The notes under the pieces are model-generated. The model was not told the origin of the DNA. It worked only from the letters and a program-made list of their open reading frames with translations, and made no database searches. A stretch of DNA of 64,000 bases from Gracilaria domingensis (Eukaryota > Rhodophyta > Florideophyceae > Gracilariales > Gracilariaceae): assembly GCA_022539475.1 (NCBI GenBank), contig VCMS01000006.1, forward strand, positions 326,504-390,503, written 5' to 3'. Positions 28,848 through 41,000 of this stretch are shown one piece after another. A program made the position numbers and the translations under genes. Position 1 is the stretch's first letter. Each line of letters begins with the position of its first letter.

Positions 28848-30512
28848 TCAGCCAATAACCATTGAACGGGAGGGATGGCTGTTCTTACTGTGGTACTACA
28901 CTCTGGTACTCATGATTGTCAAAGCCGTAAAGAACGAGCGTTCTTCAGCTTAGACCTGAAGACGGTCGTGTCCCCCTCTGACAGACCCGGGTGAGAGCCC
29001 TAGATGCTAAACCTGAGATGCGTGATGTGCCGAGTGTACTTTTTTGGTGTGCACGAGAGTTGATGGTGTTGACGATATAACTTTCCTTTTACTAGAAGGT
29101 CTAGGTAACGTTAGATACTTTCCTATTAAATCTCTTTCTCTCTCAATTGCTTGTGTTTGATTCTACGCTCTGTATATCTTTCTACCCCATTTTCCAAAGT
29201 AAAAGCGCGGCATGTCTTGATACCCCAGCTGATGTGTTGAACAGTTACGCTTGGCCCTAAGATTCGATCTCGCTCGTCTGCACGAAGGAAACAGAAAGCA
29301 AATCATCGCGCATTCCACCACACCAGTCGACGATTGCATTGAAACAACACAAGTATCTGAACCGGTTCACCTCCTGAGAACAACCAGGTCGGAATTGTTC
29401 TTTTTTGAACGCCGGTCCGTAGCTTTGCATGAAAGTGGGATCTGTGGCACAACGGCAATTTTGAAATTGGAAACTGTCGTCGAGAGTACGGTCTATAGTA
29501 TAGACTCTATACTCAATGTATTGTTCTTGGTTTTCCAGTCGTACATCTCGAGTGCATCGAACCTGATAAGTGCTTGCCTCTCATATCCTTGAAACCAGCC
29601 CTTTTCCATTACATTTGGTATCAATCATTGACGTTCCCCGTTGCTACCTTGGGTTCAGATAGAGGATCTTCTCCAATATCACGTATGAAAGACAAATGAC
29701 AACGAGAGCATGCTACAACTGCTCAAGATTAAGTTGGAAAATGAAATGAAGAAGTTGTCCACTACTGGCTAGAGATTGAACAAACTTGTTACAAGTACTG
29801 GAGAAGTTAAAAAGGTAGGCTTTCATGTTCTCGCAATAAGGTTTGGATGGACTCATTCCGACTAGGGAAAAAGAAATTTCTTACAGTGTCTTGAACAGGG
29901 CCCGTTTTTGTGTTGTTGGAGATGTTGTCGAGAAGGCTCCCAGCATCAGCTCTTTCGGTCCAGTGCAGTAGTATGAGCATGCAGAACATTTGTACACTTC
30001 CCACAGTTCGCCCTCCAAACAAAGCCAAACATGCAGCCCAGGCTGTCTGCGTGCAATAACCTGCTGAAACTAGCATCTCAGTCATTGAAATTGCAAGAGA
30101 TCACCGTTACGCCCCTGAGGGTGCTTTGGCAAAACCGTCTTTCACCATCTGGAATGTTATGTTCGTCAACGGATTCCTGTTGCTCACTCTCTATTGCTAT
30201 TTTCCCGTCAGTTTGTATTAATTTCCTCGGCTACTCCCACCCTCTTGCAGCTTTTCCAAAGTACGCTTGATATGTGGTGCAAGAATTCATGCGATCTAAG
30301 GCCAAGGGATGCAGTCATGGGCTGAGCTTGCACGCAAACATGGCAGCAAGAAAGTGCCAAGGTTTCATCAGCATGATTTGTTGAAGAGTATAAAAGATCA
30401 AGTTCGGCTGGAGCATCGCAAGTTTCTTTCGCACGCTCAACTCCCCATCCGGTTCTACACATAATCATTTATTTACCGTCTCTCTAACTTTTAACTTCAA
30501 CACCAACAAAAA
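28848..30512. other. Gene-poor region upstream of a small secreted-protein gene
   Basis: About 1.7 kb with no credible gene. A short perfect foldback GTCTATA-G-TATAGAC lies at 29491-29505. A TATA box at 30389 belongs to the next gene. Confidence 0.4.
30389..30396 (+). promoter_or_regulatory. TATA box of the Gly/Ala-rich secreted protein gene
   Basis: TATAAAAG, 117 bases upstream of the ATG at 30513, in a position and spacing suited to a strong core promoter with a short 5' UTR of about 85-90 nt. Confidence 0.6.
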
Positions 30513-30773
30513 ATGAAGAGCATCTCCATCCTCGTTCTCTTCACCCTTGCTGCCGCTGCTCTTGGAAATGTTCTTCCACCTAACGCTCATGTGATTGGTC
30601 CTTTTGGTACTGCCGATGGTTGGGGTGAAAATGTCGCTGTGTCTGGGGCAACAGCCCATAGCGGTGCTGCAGCCTCCAAGGCGGACACAGGCGGTGCCGC
30701 GATTGCTGCTGCTGGTCCTGGTGGTGCTATCGGTGTGGCCTCCGATGGTTGGGGCCCCACTCCAGCGATGTGA
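30513..30773 (+). CDS. Small secreted Gly/Ala-rich protein
   Basis: An 86-residue protein with a clear signal peptide (MKSISILVLFTLAAAALG). The mature part is poor in Lys/Arg, rich in Gly/Ala, and carries two DGWG motifs bracketing an AHSGAAASKADTGGAAIAAA stretch. An A-rich ATG context (ACAAAAAATGAAG) and a TATA box 117 bases upstream support expression. No family recognised; a small extracellular or cell-wall protein is inferred. Confidence 0.58.
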   Translation: MKSISILVLFTLAAAALGNVLPPNAHVIGPFGTADGWGENVAVSGATAHSGAAASKADTGGAAIAAAGPGGAIGVASDGWGPTPAM

Positions 30774-32053
30774 AGGTAACATCAACCTGAACACGGCAAG
30801 GAATCCTGACCTTGGGATGTTGAGACTCCACGGCCTAGCATGCTTTCTGTTTGCTTTCAAAACACGTCTACGATATCATTAGTAAAAGTTTCAAGGATAG
30901 TACAGTATGCATAGGTACTACCTGTGCAAGCGCAAACTCGACGACCTTCTCGTCCAAGACCGAACAATTTCTTCCACGAGCGCACGAACGGGTTGCGTCA
31001 AGTTCGAAGCCCTACGCCAATGATCGCTTGCCGCGGTCGCACTTTCTCGGCTTGGGACAGACCGCCTGTTGAGCACTACGGCAGTGAGATCAACGAGGAA
31101 CACAGACGCTTTGCGTTCCTCGTTGACCTTACGGCGGTAGTGCTCAACACCACCCTTGTTCAGATTGTCCGAGATACGTGCCCAAAAGTAGCAAGTGTTG
31201 CGAAATTCACTTAGGAATTCACTGTCGTGTGTTCGTCAACGTTTTGCGAATCTTGTGCATCTGCGCAGGTGCAAGTACCAACGGTACGACGGTACCTTTG
31301 TGCAAAAGAAACAGGAAAGACCCTCTCCGCGATGGCGTGGGGATTTCGTGATAAGATGATGAAGTTCTTGACGTAGCTCAAGAGATGTCATGGTCAGCAT
31401 CAGCGGTGCCCCCGCATACATACAGGAACAGAGTTGTCGCACCGTGGAAACCAAGTAAGGCTAGATATATCGTGTACGTGTACCCCTGGTAGAACACTCT
31501 CTGCGACGCGCATCATCGCGTGCTTTGGAATCCAGTGGGCGACCGGGTAGAAAGTCATCCCTCTATACCTTCTAGCGCCTTTGGCTTCGAAACTTCCTGG
31601 CTATTGCGCAGTGACTGTGGCAAATTATGTTTAACGAGGAAGCAGGCTTTTCACTTAGTCGAAAAAGCTGTGACTTTGGCAAGCTGAGTTTGTGTTTTCT
31701 ACCTAAGGATCTAAAGAGATAAGTACGGCACAAATAAACGGCAGGCGGTCTAGTTCTCAATACGCATATACGACGTAATTCTCGACTGGGGAATCAAAAT
31801 GTCCAACAAGCACCAAAGAATCGAAAACATTGCGCTTATCGGGTCTTGTTACCCAATCATTGTCATGTATATCTTGTTCGCCCCGAAAGATGTGTCTCCT
31901 TCAAAGTCCCAGTGTTAGCTCTGTTTCGCTTCCGTATCGGAAGTCAGACACACCACGAGAACGCGGATTTATTGTGCCCATATATGTCTTGTTGTGGCAG
32001 AAGCAACTCTCGAAATATTAGGCTTCGAAGGAGTCCGAGAACAAGGATCACAT
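30774..32053. other. Intergenic region with long hairpin
   Basis: About 1.3 kb. The only strong feature is the 34-nt-arm inverted repeat at 31068-31148. Short frames on both strands show no recognisable protein. Confidence 0.4.
31068..31148. repeat. Long inverted repeat, 34-nt arms, 13-nt loop
   Basis: Arm 31068-31101 (GTTGAGCACTACGGCAGTGA...GAACGAGG-type end CAACGAGGAAC) pairs with 31115-31148 (GTTCCTCGTTGACC...GTAGTGCTCAAC); 29 of 34 positions are complementary by eye. The stem length, loop size and scattered mismatches resemble a miRNA-precursor or a miniature foldback element. Confidence 0.85.
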
Positions 32054-32398
32054 TCAGTAGATCCCAGCGCCGACATACGGTCGACGATGTACCCCGTACT
32101 CCATATTTCGCATGTGAGCGCGAGCTGCCATAGCCGACCTTCGATGAGCATTCTGAGCTTCTACCATCCTTGCAGAGTGTTCCATCGCTGCTGCTGCTTC
32201 AGCACAACGACGAAGGCGCCGTTCGTAGCCTGAGTCGTAATTGTAGTCATCGTAGTACGGGCGGCGGGAAGAATGGCGATGATGACGGTAATAGCGATAA
32301 CCGTGGTGACTGTGGCGAGAGCGATGAGATCGGTATCGATGACGACGACGTGATGAAGAATATGAAGAGGACGAAGCAAGCATTGAAAGGAGACCCAT
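32054..32398 (-). CDS. Small Arg/His/Tyr-rich protein, unknown
   Basis: A 114-residue frame from ATG 32398. After MGLLSMLASSSSYSSS comes a strongly basic-aromatic tract (RRRHRYRSHRSRHSHHGYRY and on), then DDYNYDSGYERRLRRCAEAA and an amphipathic helix EHSARMVEAQNAHRR, ending RRPYVGAGIY. A TATAAAA box on the same strand lies at 32513-32519, about 115 bases upstream, the same spacing as in the neighbouring 30513 gene. No known family; a nucleic-acid-binding or cell-wall-associated role would be guesswork. The complementary frame at 32170-32463 is its shadow. Confidence 0.5.
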   Translation of the reverse strand: MGLLSMLASSSSYSSSRRRHRYRSHRSRHSHHGYRYYRHHRHSSRRPYYDDYNYDSGYERRLRRCAEAAAAMEHSARMVEAQNAHRRSAMAARAHMRNMEYGVHRRPYVGAGIY

Positions 32399-32512
32399 TT
32401 TCGAAAGTTAGCGGGTTCAGTGATTGCCCTCGGGTTAGTATGGTTGGCAGGGAATGTGCGTGAGCTTGACTTGAGCTCCCGGGAGTGGAAGATAACCACC
32501 TATCGATGCGCG

Positions 32513-32519
32513 TTTTATA
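32513..32519 (-). promoter_or_regulatory. TATA box of the Arg/His/Tyr-rich protein gene
   Basis: TATAAAA on the minus strand, about 115 bases upstream of the ATG at 32398, matching the TATA-to-ATG distance seen at 30389/30513. Confidence 0.5.
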
Positions 32520-35357
32520 TTGAGAGATGTCATGTGGAGAGTGTGGAAAGCATGAATTGATCGAGCATCCTCAACGAGTCGGTGCGTACAACAAGTGATT
32601 AGGGCCGAGCAATGTCGCTGGAGTCGCCCAGAACGTCAGGGCCACGCCGTCCAAGGCGACAGCGCACATGTCCATTGTTCAGAAACACGGGCCAACGCAG
32701 GGAGCGGAGGCATGTTTGAGCAGCTCTACCGCGAGAACTGTACCTTTCCAAGTGAGCATTCTTGAAGACGTGTCTGCGCTGGTTACATTCGGTCCCCGTG
32801 GGTTCATGGGGAATGGGAGCCTTCAACTAGGAGTCCTCGACTGTCCACCACACGCTCGTGGCGCATATGAATCGGTCCTCGTGGACTGGGGTGATCATGT
32901 GCAGCACGTTGTGCAAACGGCACGTTTGATTTGCAATGCATGTGCTGCAAACGGATCCAAAGGCCCTATGCTTCAATCATTGCGCGATCGTGCAGCGGAC
33001 ACCGCATACTGAAGAGTCCCTTGCTTGAAGCCATTCCGAGCTCATGCAAATCGATGATGCTACCAAAAATGTGGAACAGAAGCGGAACACCTGGACACGG
33101 TCATTTCTGTTCTGGAAACGTTGGACTACGTAGATGGATGTAGGGTTAATTCCAGTGCGTGTCTGCTGTCCTCAGTGTGCCATGAGAAGCGCTCCGATGT
33201 AGACGGCGTCGCTTTCATAAAGAACCGTTGTCCAGCGATGGAATACAAGGATACTAAATGTGCTCCAGGCCCCACAGTGCACGGGTCATCACGGCGAACT
33301 CTTATGCGTCGTGTTGGGCGTAGTGGAACACCTCCCAGTTTTCGCCTTCCCTTCCGAGGGGTGTCATTACAATTCCTCCTTGGCCACTATTTCTCCACCA
33401 CTTCTGTACATGTATAATCCAAATCCTGTACGGACTGTAGTCCGTAGTACAGTATAAGCTTGTTTCATCTCAGTCGCACACTACGTCGATAATTTATCGA
33501 TGAACAATCATGATGATGATAGATACTGAGACGAAAGACATGCACAACATCAAGTTCCAGGGACGCGACGCCCTCAACGACGTCGCGAATCTATGAAAGC
33601 AGCAAGACTTGGACACGTTTATGCAGTGAAATCAACAGACCTTGGGAGGCGGGTTGGGGGGTTGATACCAGAACTCAATCGGTTTTCTTTGCCAAGAGCA
33701 TGTGATGCAAGACAAAAACAGAGAAACTCATTGGAATGGGGAACGGAAACTGTTGGAATCTTTTGGTAGCCAAGTCATGGCGCACTGAAAACTTCAAGAA
33801 AACAGATTCCTTGCAAAAACAAGTCAGAGAAGTGAGCATCCGGCTGTGAATCACGGCCTGTGATTATGCATTGTACGAATAGTCAGAAGTCAAGAGAACA
33901 CCACACGTTTTAGAAATTATCGACACATCTTCGGAGTCAGAGAACTGATATCGATCTCTCTACTCCAGCCGCTTAAGTTGTGCGCTGATACGTATAGGTT
34001 ATTGCACAGGACCGAACCGAGCGATTGTGGACCGAGGCGAATACTTGCCCGAGCGAAGAGAGGTCAAGCATTGAGCCGAGGTCCCCAATATCACTCGTAG
34101 TATCTAGAACATTGCCTGTGGTCCTGTCCGACAAATTGAGAGCTGTCATACTCGAGCATTGTGTTTCAGGTGATCCGCCACAATAGACATATACCCCTGC
34201 GGGATAAGACCCGATTGATTGGGAGAAAGAAGGTTGAATAAATATAGAAGTTGGTCAGTTTTAGACTGCACTCCAAGAGTTGTACAGTACTTTTATACTT
34301 TGGAGTGGGTAAATTCAAATCAAAAGAAGTGTTGCCTGCGCAGTGCAAACAATTGGAGGCGGGGCCTAATGTTAACTCTAAACCAGTGCTTAGCACAGAC
34401 TGACTTCACACCCTTTTTCCTCATGATCTGGGAGTACATAACCTTTCCATGTTTTGGATACTACATTCTACAGGGGGCTTGGACAACCACAGTGCCAGGA
34501 TTGCAAGCCACAACGAAGTGCGCAGGGTCAGAGATCTCCATACGAGGTTTTGGGCTCCATTTTTCTTCAATGTTAAGATCGATACCTTGTATTACAGTCC
34601 GAGCTTGCTCCCTCCAGTTGCGCTAGTCGGGCTCACTTCGCGAGTAAATCTATCAATGAGAAGAGTCAAGAAAGCAATCCTCTAGCGATACAGGAAGATC
34701 GAGACGAAAACGAGAACCAAGGAAAAGATTGGGAGAATGCAGCAATCCCCGCTGCAGACGACGAGAGAGATGGCAGATCAGTGACTATCGTCGTGAGTGC
34801 GCTAAAGCCAGATACAAGTCCTTTGCATCTCTCTCGAAATCCCAGTGCTTCTTGTTGGGGAGTTCAAGAAGGGTGTAAGGCTAACCTCCGGCCCATGAAC
34901 CTGAACCTGGCGCTTTTAATTTGCTATCGTCACCCACGGATTTCATACCACGAAAGAAGAGGGCCAGCCCTCTTACGAGATGAGAGCGAAGCGCTTTATG
35001 ACGCCAACGTTCGACCTCACTTTATCGGATATAGTAAAACTCTGTATCCCGCCTTTCTACACGTACCTTTGGCGGTACACGTAGATCGTGCGCCATCTTG
35101 AGTTGATCCATTGGATCACATCTACCGCCGAATTAGCTAGATAATTGAATCACGAAAAGAAAAACATTCAGAAAAAAACCTGCTCTGGCCGACAGTCTAG
35201 CTAGCTGTACAAAGGTACCAAGATCCAAGCAGATCTTTCGTCCTATATCTCGTGCGAAGTGATGACGAATACATTCCCATGAACTCGCGGCTCGCAGTGA
35301 TGGACTCATGGTAAGTCGGAATTCAAGCGAATTGCAGCGTTCGGCTCGACACAAGAA
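32520..35357. other. Longest gene-poor stretch of the window
   Basis: About 2.8 kb with only short frames; the longest (32668-33012, plus) has no family resemblance and no supporting signals. A foldback (CTGTACGGACT paired with AGTCCGTAGTACAG) occurs at about 33426-33452. No transposon coding sequence or RNA gene was seen. Confidence 0.4.
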
Positions 35358-37280
35358 ATGCCTGGAAACACGGGCCGAGGACTGAAGCCACCGTCGATTC
35401 ATGGTGGTAGCTTGCTGGATTTCTTTGAGACGTTTGAGCAAATTCGCAAAGATGGCTCGTATTCATTCACGGAAATAGAATCACGCGATGAACAACTTCT
35501 TCAAAGCTTAGTTCAGGCGTGTGGAAGAAGACCCGCGGTCACGCGCCTTTTAAAAGTTTGGGGAATAAGTCAAATGACTCCTGCTCTTCGTGCACTTTCA
35601 AAGTACAAAAAGCTCGATGCATTTCTTCTGAGCTTTTGGCTAAAAAGAAGCGGTAGGAGTATATCTGTTACAAGCCTTCAGCCATTTGTGCTTCGAAGCA
35701 TTCAGCCAGATATCCAGAATCAGTACGATAAAATTGTGAAGCAACTTCCAAGAATGAAGCTTGGAGCTCAATTTTCTTACGATGCACGATGTCGAATTGT
35801 AAACATATTCTTCACAATGTTCGCATTCTCGGGAACTCTGCAAGGATTTTGTGCCCGTCTTTTTCTCACTGGAAACGAAAAACAGCTTGACTTTCGCCAT
35901 GTCTTGGATTCGTGGGCGTTGGTTCTTGCAAATGATCTTGGTTCCATAGATTCACATTCAGAAAAGACGTCTTCATTCGAGTTCATGCGATTTGCATGGG
36001 ATACTGTTTGCGAAGAAGTTACTGATCAAGTTGAGCGTCTATACAAACAAGTTCTGCAGAAGAGACGTCCCGGATTGAGGAAACCCCCATTGTTGAAGTT
36101 TCATGAATATGTATCACATAGTGAGTTGGAAAACATTGTACCTGTTATTTGTATGAGAGTTGTATTTAAAACAGCATTCTGGCAGCTCGTATTCTGGCAA
36201 AAACGCCGCGGTGGTTCTTTGAAGCATAGTGAGTATGAGGCGTTCAGTAATATGGCCGAGAGATCATTTGAAAAGCTTCTCGCCGAGGCAGGGTATGTGA
36301 GAAGTCTGCCATGTGCGCCAGTAGCTTTAGAAGAACGAAATGAGAATTGCGTTTCGTTCAATAAGGAGGCATTTCTCAAAATGCTAGCAGATGCAGGTAC
36401 AGCTGATTTCCATCTATCCTATCAATCACATGTCCTGAAAAGAGCTATTCAATTTCCGCTTCGAATATGCTCAAAGAAAACTATTCGTGAGGAGGTGGAT
36501 AAGCGAGTGAGTTCCGAACAACCACGGGAAAACTTGACATCAGCTGAAGCTCAAGATGAAACGGTTTGTCATGTTGTAACCAACAACGGTTTTCAAGGAC
36601 AAGTAAATAATGTTTGTGAGGAGGCAGATAAACGAGTGAGTTCAGAACGGCCACAGAAAATATTGAAATCAAGTGAACCTCAAGATGGAACGGTTTGTCA
36701 TGTTGAAACCAACAACGGTCCTCAAGGACAAGTAAATAATGTTTATGAGGAGGCAGATGAAAGAGTGAGTTCAGAACGGCCACGGAAAAGATTGAAATCA
36801 AGTGAACTTCAAGATGCAACGGTTTGTCATGTTGAAACCAACAACGGTCCTCAAGGACAAGTAAAAAATATTTGTGAGGAGGCAGATGAAAGAGTGAGTT
36901 CAGAACGGCCACGGAAAAGATTGAAATCAAGTGAACCTCAAGACGCAATGGTTAGTCGTATCGAAACTAAGAACAATCTTCAGGAACAATTAAATATTTA
37001 CGGGGAGGCAGATGGACGAGTAAGTTCAAAACGACCACAGAAAAGATTGAAATCAGCAGAAACTCATGATGGAACTGTTTGTCCTGTTGAAATCAAGAAC
37101 AGTCCTCAACGACAAGTGACAAATGTGGAGTCGCCGGTGCCTTCATTGTCAGAAATCCAACCAAGTAATTGCACAGAAGAACAAACTCATGCAGAAAGCG
37201 GCTGGAGACAGTTCGTACAATTATTTGTGAGAGCTGTACAGAACTACTTTGGACTAGGAAGAAACGAGAGAACGGCTTGA
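35358..37280 (+). CDS. Large protein of unknown family with five NLS-bearing 43-residue repeats
   Basis: A 640-residue single-exon protein. Residues about 15-330 are a soluble, mainly helical domain with basic and aromatic clusters (DFFETFEQIRKDGSYSFTEI, LLKVWGISQMTPALRALSKY, RIVNIFFTMFAFSGTL) that I cannot place. Residues about 378-591 are five tandem copies of a 43-residue unit of the form EEADERVSSERPRKRLKSSE, then PQDATVCHVETNNGPQGQ, then VNN; copies 3-5 contain a PRKRLKS-type nuclear-localisation motif that is degenerate in copies 1-2. The end is QLFVRAVQNYFGLGRN, an amphipathic helix. A nuclear protein is inferred. It stands alone between two gene-poor regions. Confidence 0.78.
   Translation: MPGNTGRGLKPPSIHGGSLLDFFETFEQIRKDGSYSFTEIESRDEQLLQSLVQACGRRPAVTRLLKVWGISQMTPALRALSKYKKLDAFLLSFWLKRSGRSISVTSLQPFVLRSIQPDIQNQYDKIVKQLPRMKLGAQFSYDARCRIVNIFFTMFAFSGTLQGFCARLFLTGNEKQLDFRHVLDSWALVLANDLGSIDSHSEKTSSFEFMRFAWDTVCEEVTDQVERLYKQVLQKRRPGLRKPPLLKFHEYVSHSELENIVPVICMRVVFKTAFWQLVFWQKRRGGSLKHSEYEAFSNMAERSFEKLLAEAGYVRSLPCAPVALEERNENCVSFNKEAFLKMLADAGTADFHLSYQSHVLKRAIQFPLRICSKKTIREEVDKRVSSEQPRENLTSAEAQDETVCHVVTNNGFQGQVNNVCEEADKRVSSERPQKILKSSEPQDGTVCHVETNNGPQGQVNNVYEEADERVSSERPRKRLKSSELQDATVCHVETNNGPQGQVKNICEEADERVSSERPRKRLKSSEPQDAMVSRIETKNNLQEQLNIYGEADGRVSSKRPQKRLKSAETHDGTVCPVEIKNSPQRQVTNVESPVPSLSEIQPSNCTEEQTHAESGWRQFVQLFVRAVQNYFGLGRNERTA
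36489..37131 (+). repeat. Five in-frame ~129-bp coding tandem repeats
   Basis: The unit begins GAGGAGGCAGATGAACGAG-like and recurs at about 36489, 36618, 36747, 36876 and 37005. Copies 2-4 are the most alike; copies 1 and 5 are more diverged, and copy 4 is one codon shorter. All changes keep the reading frame, indicating selection on the protein. Confidence 0.88.
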
Positions 37281-38088
37281 CCCAAAGCTCGATATTCCAG
37301 AACATGATAAGCATACCCGCTCACAGTATCTGGTACACTGTATAGAACAACCCTCCTAAAGCCACAAACTGCCTCCTTTCGTGCACACAAGTCGCCCAGC
37401 ACACAGGCCTACCTAGAGCAATCTCTCTCTCTGTTTATGGGTATATCCTCCGTTGGAGACCCGACCGCAGATCCGTTTTGCTTCCCGAAGGAAGACAGAC
37501 TCACCATATGAAGGCGGATCGCATGAGTCCACCTAGAACAATATCATACAGGATAATGGGTCAAACTTCATTTTCACGGATCTGATTGTCTCCAGACTGT
37601 CTACTCAGCTCACTGAATGATATCAATACCTTACGAAGTCTACCCTCAACCTCTGCTCCAGTTGTTCGCGGTATTCCATCATGCACATCGGTGTCTCAAA
37701 TTGTCTGCACTGTTTCCCAGACATATATCCTTGAAACCTGGAATGGCATGTAGGGATGAGACGAGGACGAACAACTATGCTTCTCGAAATACCCATCTGG
37801 CAATCATTTCGGAAGAATGAACAACATTGATCGAACTAAGAACGGGCGCACTTCAAACCACTGGCGATTCCTTCTCATCTTCGTTACAACCTGGCTAGAG
37901 TGCCCCCTCTCAATTCCAACCAGAGAAACCGTTCGTGGTTGTTCCGTCCCTAAAGAAAACCAAGACTGATATTATTTCGAATGGCTTAAAATACAAGTTC
38001 ACGTGAGTAATACCACGATGCGGATCTTCAGCACCCACCCTCCAGTGTTGATCGTGTGCTATCTCTTCATCTAGTAAGTTACAAATTT
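37281..38088. other. Convergent intergenic region
   Basis: About 800 bases between the stop codons of the repeat protein (+) and the alpha-mannosidase (-). No gene or structure was recognised beyond probable 3' UTRs. Confidence 0.4.
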
Positions 38089-41000
38089 TCACATCTCGAG
38101 CAGGATACGGAGATGTAGAGCGGTTAGTCCTCGAGAACCCATCGTCTCGTACATGCGGACCACGACGGCGTCAGAATGCAGCTCACTCCTTTTAACAGCG
38201 GAAATACAGACTGACTCTAGCGTATTGGACGCCCCTGTCATCATTTCAAAAGCCAGATACGCTTGCTGGGTTGCACCGTCTAGCTCTATACAATCATGGA
38301 ACTCCGGCGGTACGTTCAGGTCCCAAGCTTCAGCGAACACTTCTTGACATGGGAATGCTTTCTGGTGGGGAAGAAGTGCATACGTCATGAAATGCCTACC
38401 CATATCTGCAGTATCATCCGGACTCTTTGATGCTCGCAATAAGGACAATCTCATAGTGGAATCCCGGACTGAGTACCCATACTTGCAGTCGCTGAGAAGA
38501 GTCACACCAAACCCTGGTTCGCTGAGATCACAGAACTGATGTCCCACGACCTCAAACTTCGCAATTTCCCAAGAATGGTTGAACGTTGTTGGGCGTTTCA
38601 CATAACCGAACTGCGAGTCATAACTCGCGTGGCTATTCCTCACCTCGGCGTTAAAGAGCACTCGGAGAATCTTTCTACTCTCCTTCCAATTGATCTCAGT
38701 TCGAAAATCAAGACGAGCGCTGCCAGCTCGCAGGAGAATAAATTGTTCGATCTCTGACCCTGCTTTTGTGGCAGGATACTTCAAATGCAGTGCTACCCGC
38801 AATGGCCCAGATTCAATGATTTCGCAACTCACCGCTTCTCCGACGACTTCTTTCTTCTCAAATGAATAAACCTCTGCGTCCCAGGCGCACCAGAACTGAC
38901 TCACATCATCATACAAAACTAGTCTATTACCACCCTGTGAAATGGAATCGGAAGCGTCCGTTCTCCATTTCAAAGCTTCTCTGCCTCTTTGAAGTGTAGT
39001 CGTATCTACTGGTACAAGCTTCACGCTTTCGACTACTCCTGTCTCACAGATTTCAGCTCGGACGATCCCATTGTCTAGCAAGAACCCATGCGGCCGTCCA
39101 ATTCTCTCCTTCTTAACTATACTCACAGGCCGCAGGTCTTTAGACGAGACTGACAAGAAAATTGGCCTGATTGTCACCCCAAACCCTCTTGGAGGTGTAT
39201 TAAGAGCCAAAAGTACCCTAGGCATATCACAGTCGCCACTCTTTTCCAGTAAAGAAACTTGCTTCTGTGCTTCGCACGGTTGCCAACTTAGCTTGTGTAA
39301 GTCTTTGTCTGATCGAAGGTGCGTTTCTATGACTCGAGGTCTCAAGCTCTCCTCCTTGTATGCCATCCGTTCCCTGCTTACAAGTATACCATTAACAGGG
39401 GTGCAGCTGTCAGAAGAAGTAGCCATAATCTTGCGACGCTTCGATGGTGATTCGACCTTGAAGAGAGATACGTAGTTTTCTTCGAAATACTTCATAACCC
39501 TTTTAACCGCGGCAATGCCCTTCAAACGAACTTCTTGGTAGTCTCGAGCTGTTTCTCTGTACACCTCAGCAATGCATGAACCTGGCAATGTATCATGAAA
39601 GCAGTTCTTCAGTACCATCTTCCAGCATTCCTTCAACTCTGACATTGGATACGTAAAGGGTATATGTGAAAGTTTAGAAGCACACAAAGCAATTGAACAA
39701 AGAGCTTCTGCTTCCTGTAATAGGACTTCAGACTGGCGATTTTCTAGTTTTGTCCTTGCTTGACTTGTGTATGTGCCGCGATGAAGCTCGAAATAAAGTT
39801 CCCCTACCCATCGAGGAAGATCGTCTTGCAGTTCTTCCAGTTGCTTGAAGAATTCCAAAGGCGTGGAAAACTTAACACGAGGAACACCATCTAGGTCACT
39901 CATTCGACGCATAGATTCTACCATAGCCGGCGAAGCGCCACCGCCTCCATCTCCATGCCCGACTAGCATGATTGCGTCACTAATCACACCAGAATCTTTG
40001 TTCTTGTTAACCGAACGAAACACTTCATCTGGAAACGCTTGAGCATTGTACGTGTCGGCTGGTGGCATATGTGATAACACTTGAGTTCCATCGAGCCCTT
40101 CCCATACAAAACTTGAATGGCTTCGGATTTTCAAGTAGACGGTCAAGTGACAGGAATATAAATCAAACTTGTTAGGGCGTCCACAGTATGGCTAAAACGA
40201 CTAGGTGGTCAGGGACTCATACGTACGGAAACTTGTTGAACAAATTCCAACTTAGCTTTTGGGTCATGAAGTAATCAACGCCACACCCCCTCATTATCTG
40301 AGGTAGTTGTGCAGCATATCCAAAGGTATCAGGTAACCAGAATTCCTTGCAATGAATCCCAAAGTTCTCCTTGAAGAACCCCTGACCCAGCACGAACTGT
40401 CGAACTAGAGATTCGCCATTCGGTATGTTGCAGTCCATTTCTACCCATGTGCCACCAACAGGGACAAACCTTCCCTCTCTTACTCGACGACGTATTTCAT
40501 CCCAAAGTAACGGATACTTTTCTTTAACCCATTCATACAATTGTGCTTGAGATTGCACAAATATCGTTTCTGGATATTGGTCCAGCAATCTCAATTGAGT
40601 TGAGAAGGTACGAGCACCCTTCGCTGGGGTGGAAGCCATAGGCCATAGCCATGCCAGATCAATGTGTGAGTGAAGCATGGAATGTACAGTGCTTTGAGCT
40701 TCACCATTTCTTTTTGAAAGAAACTGTGCAGCGACCTCCCGACCTTGTCGAAAAGTATTCCTATTGGTAACATCAACGACATTTACAACCTGGTTAGCAA
40801 CATTAAGAGCATTTGCTTTCCTTGGTCCCTCCGGCAAGTGCTTCGCTAGGCTCGACAGAAGGGTGAGATCATGAATGAGCCCCCAAGCTGAAGGGTCAAA
40901 TACCGCGATGCAGCACTCAGCTAAAGTGTAGTACTTTTCCATATCGGGAGGTTCAATATCTCCACCGCGACCAGCACCGAACAACCCATTGCATGCAATT

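Noticed and set aside
32668..33012. 114-codon plus-strand frame
   Set aside because: No family resemblance, no promoter signal, and complementary frames of similar length.
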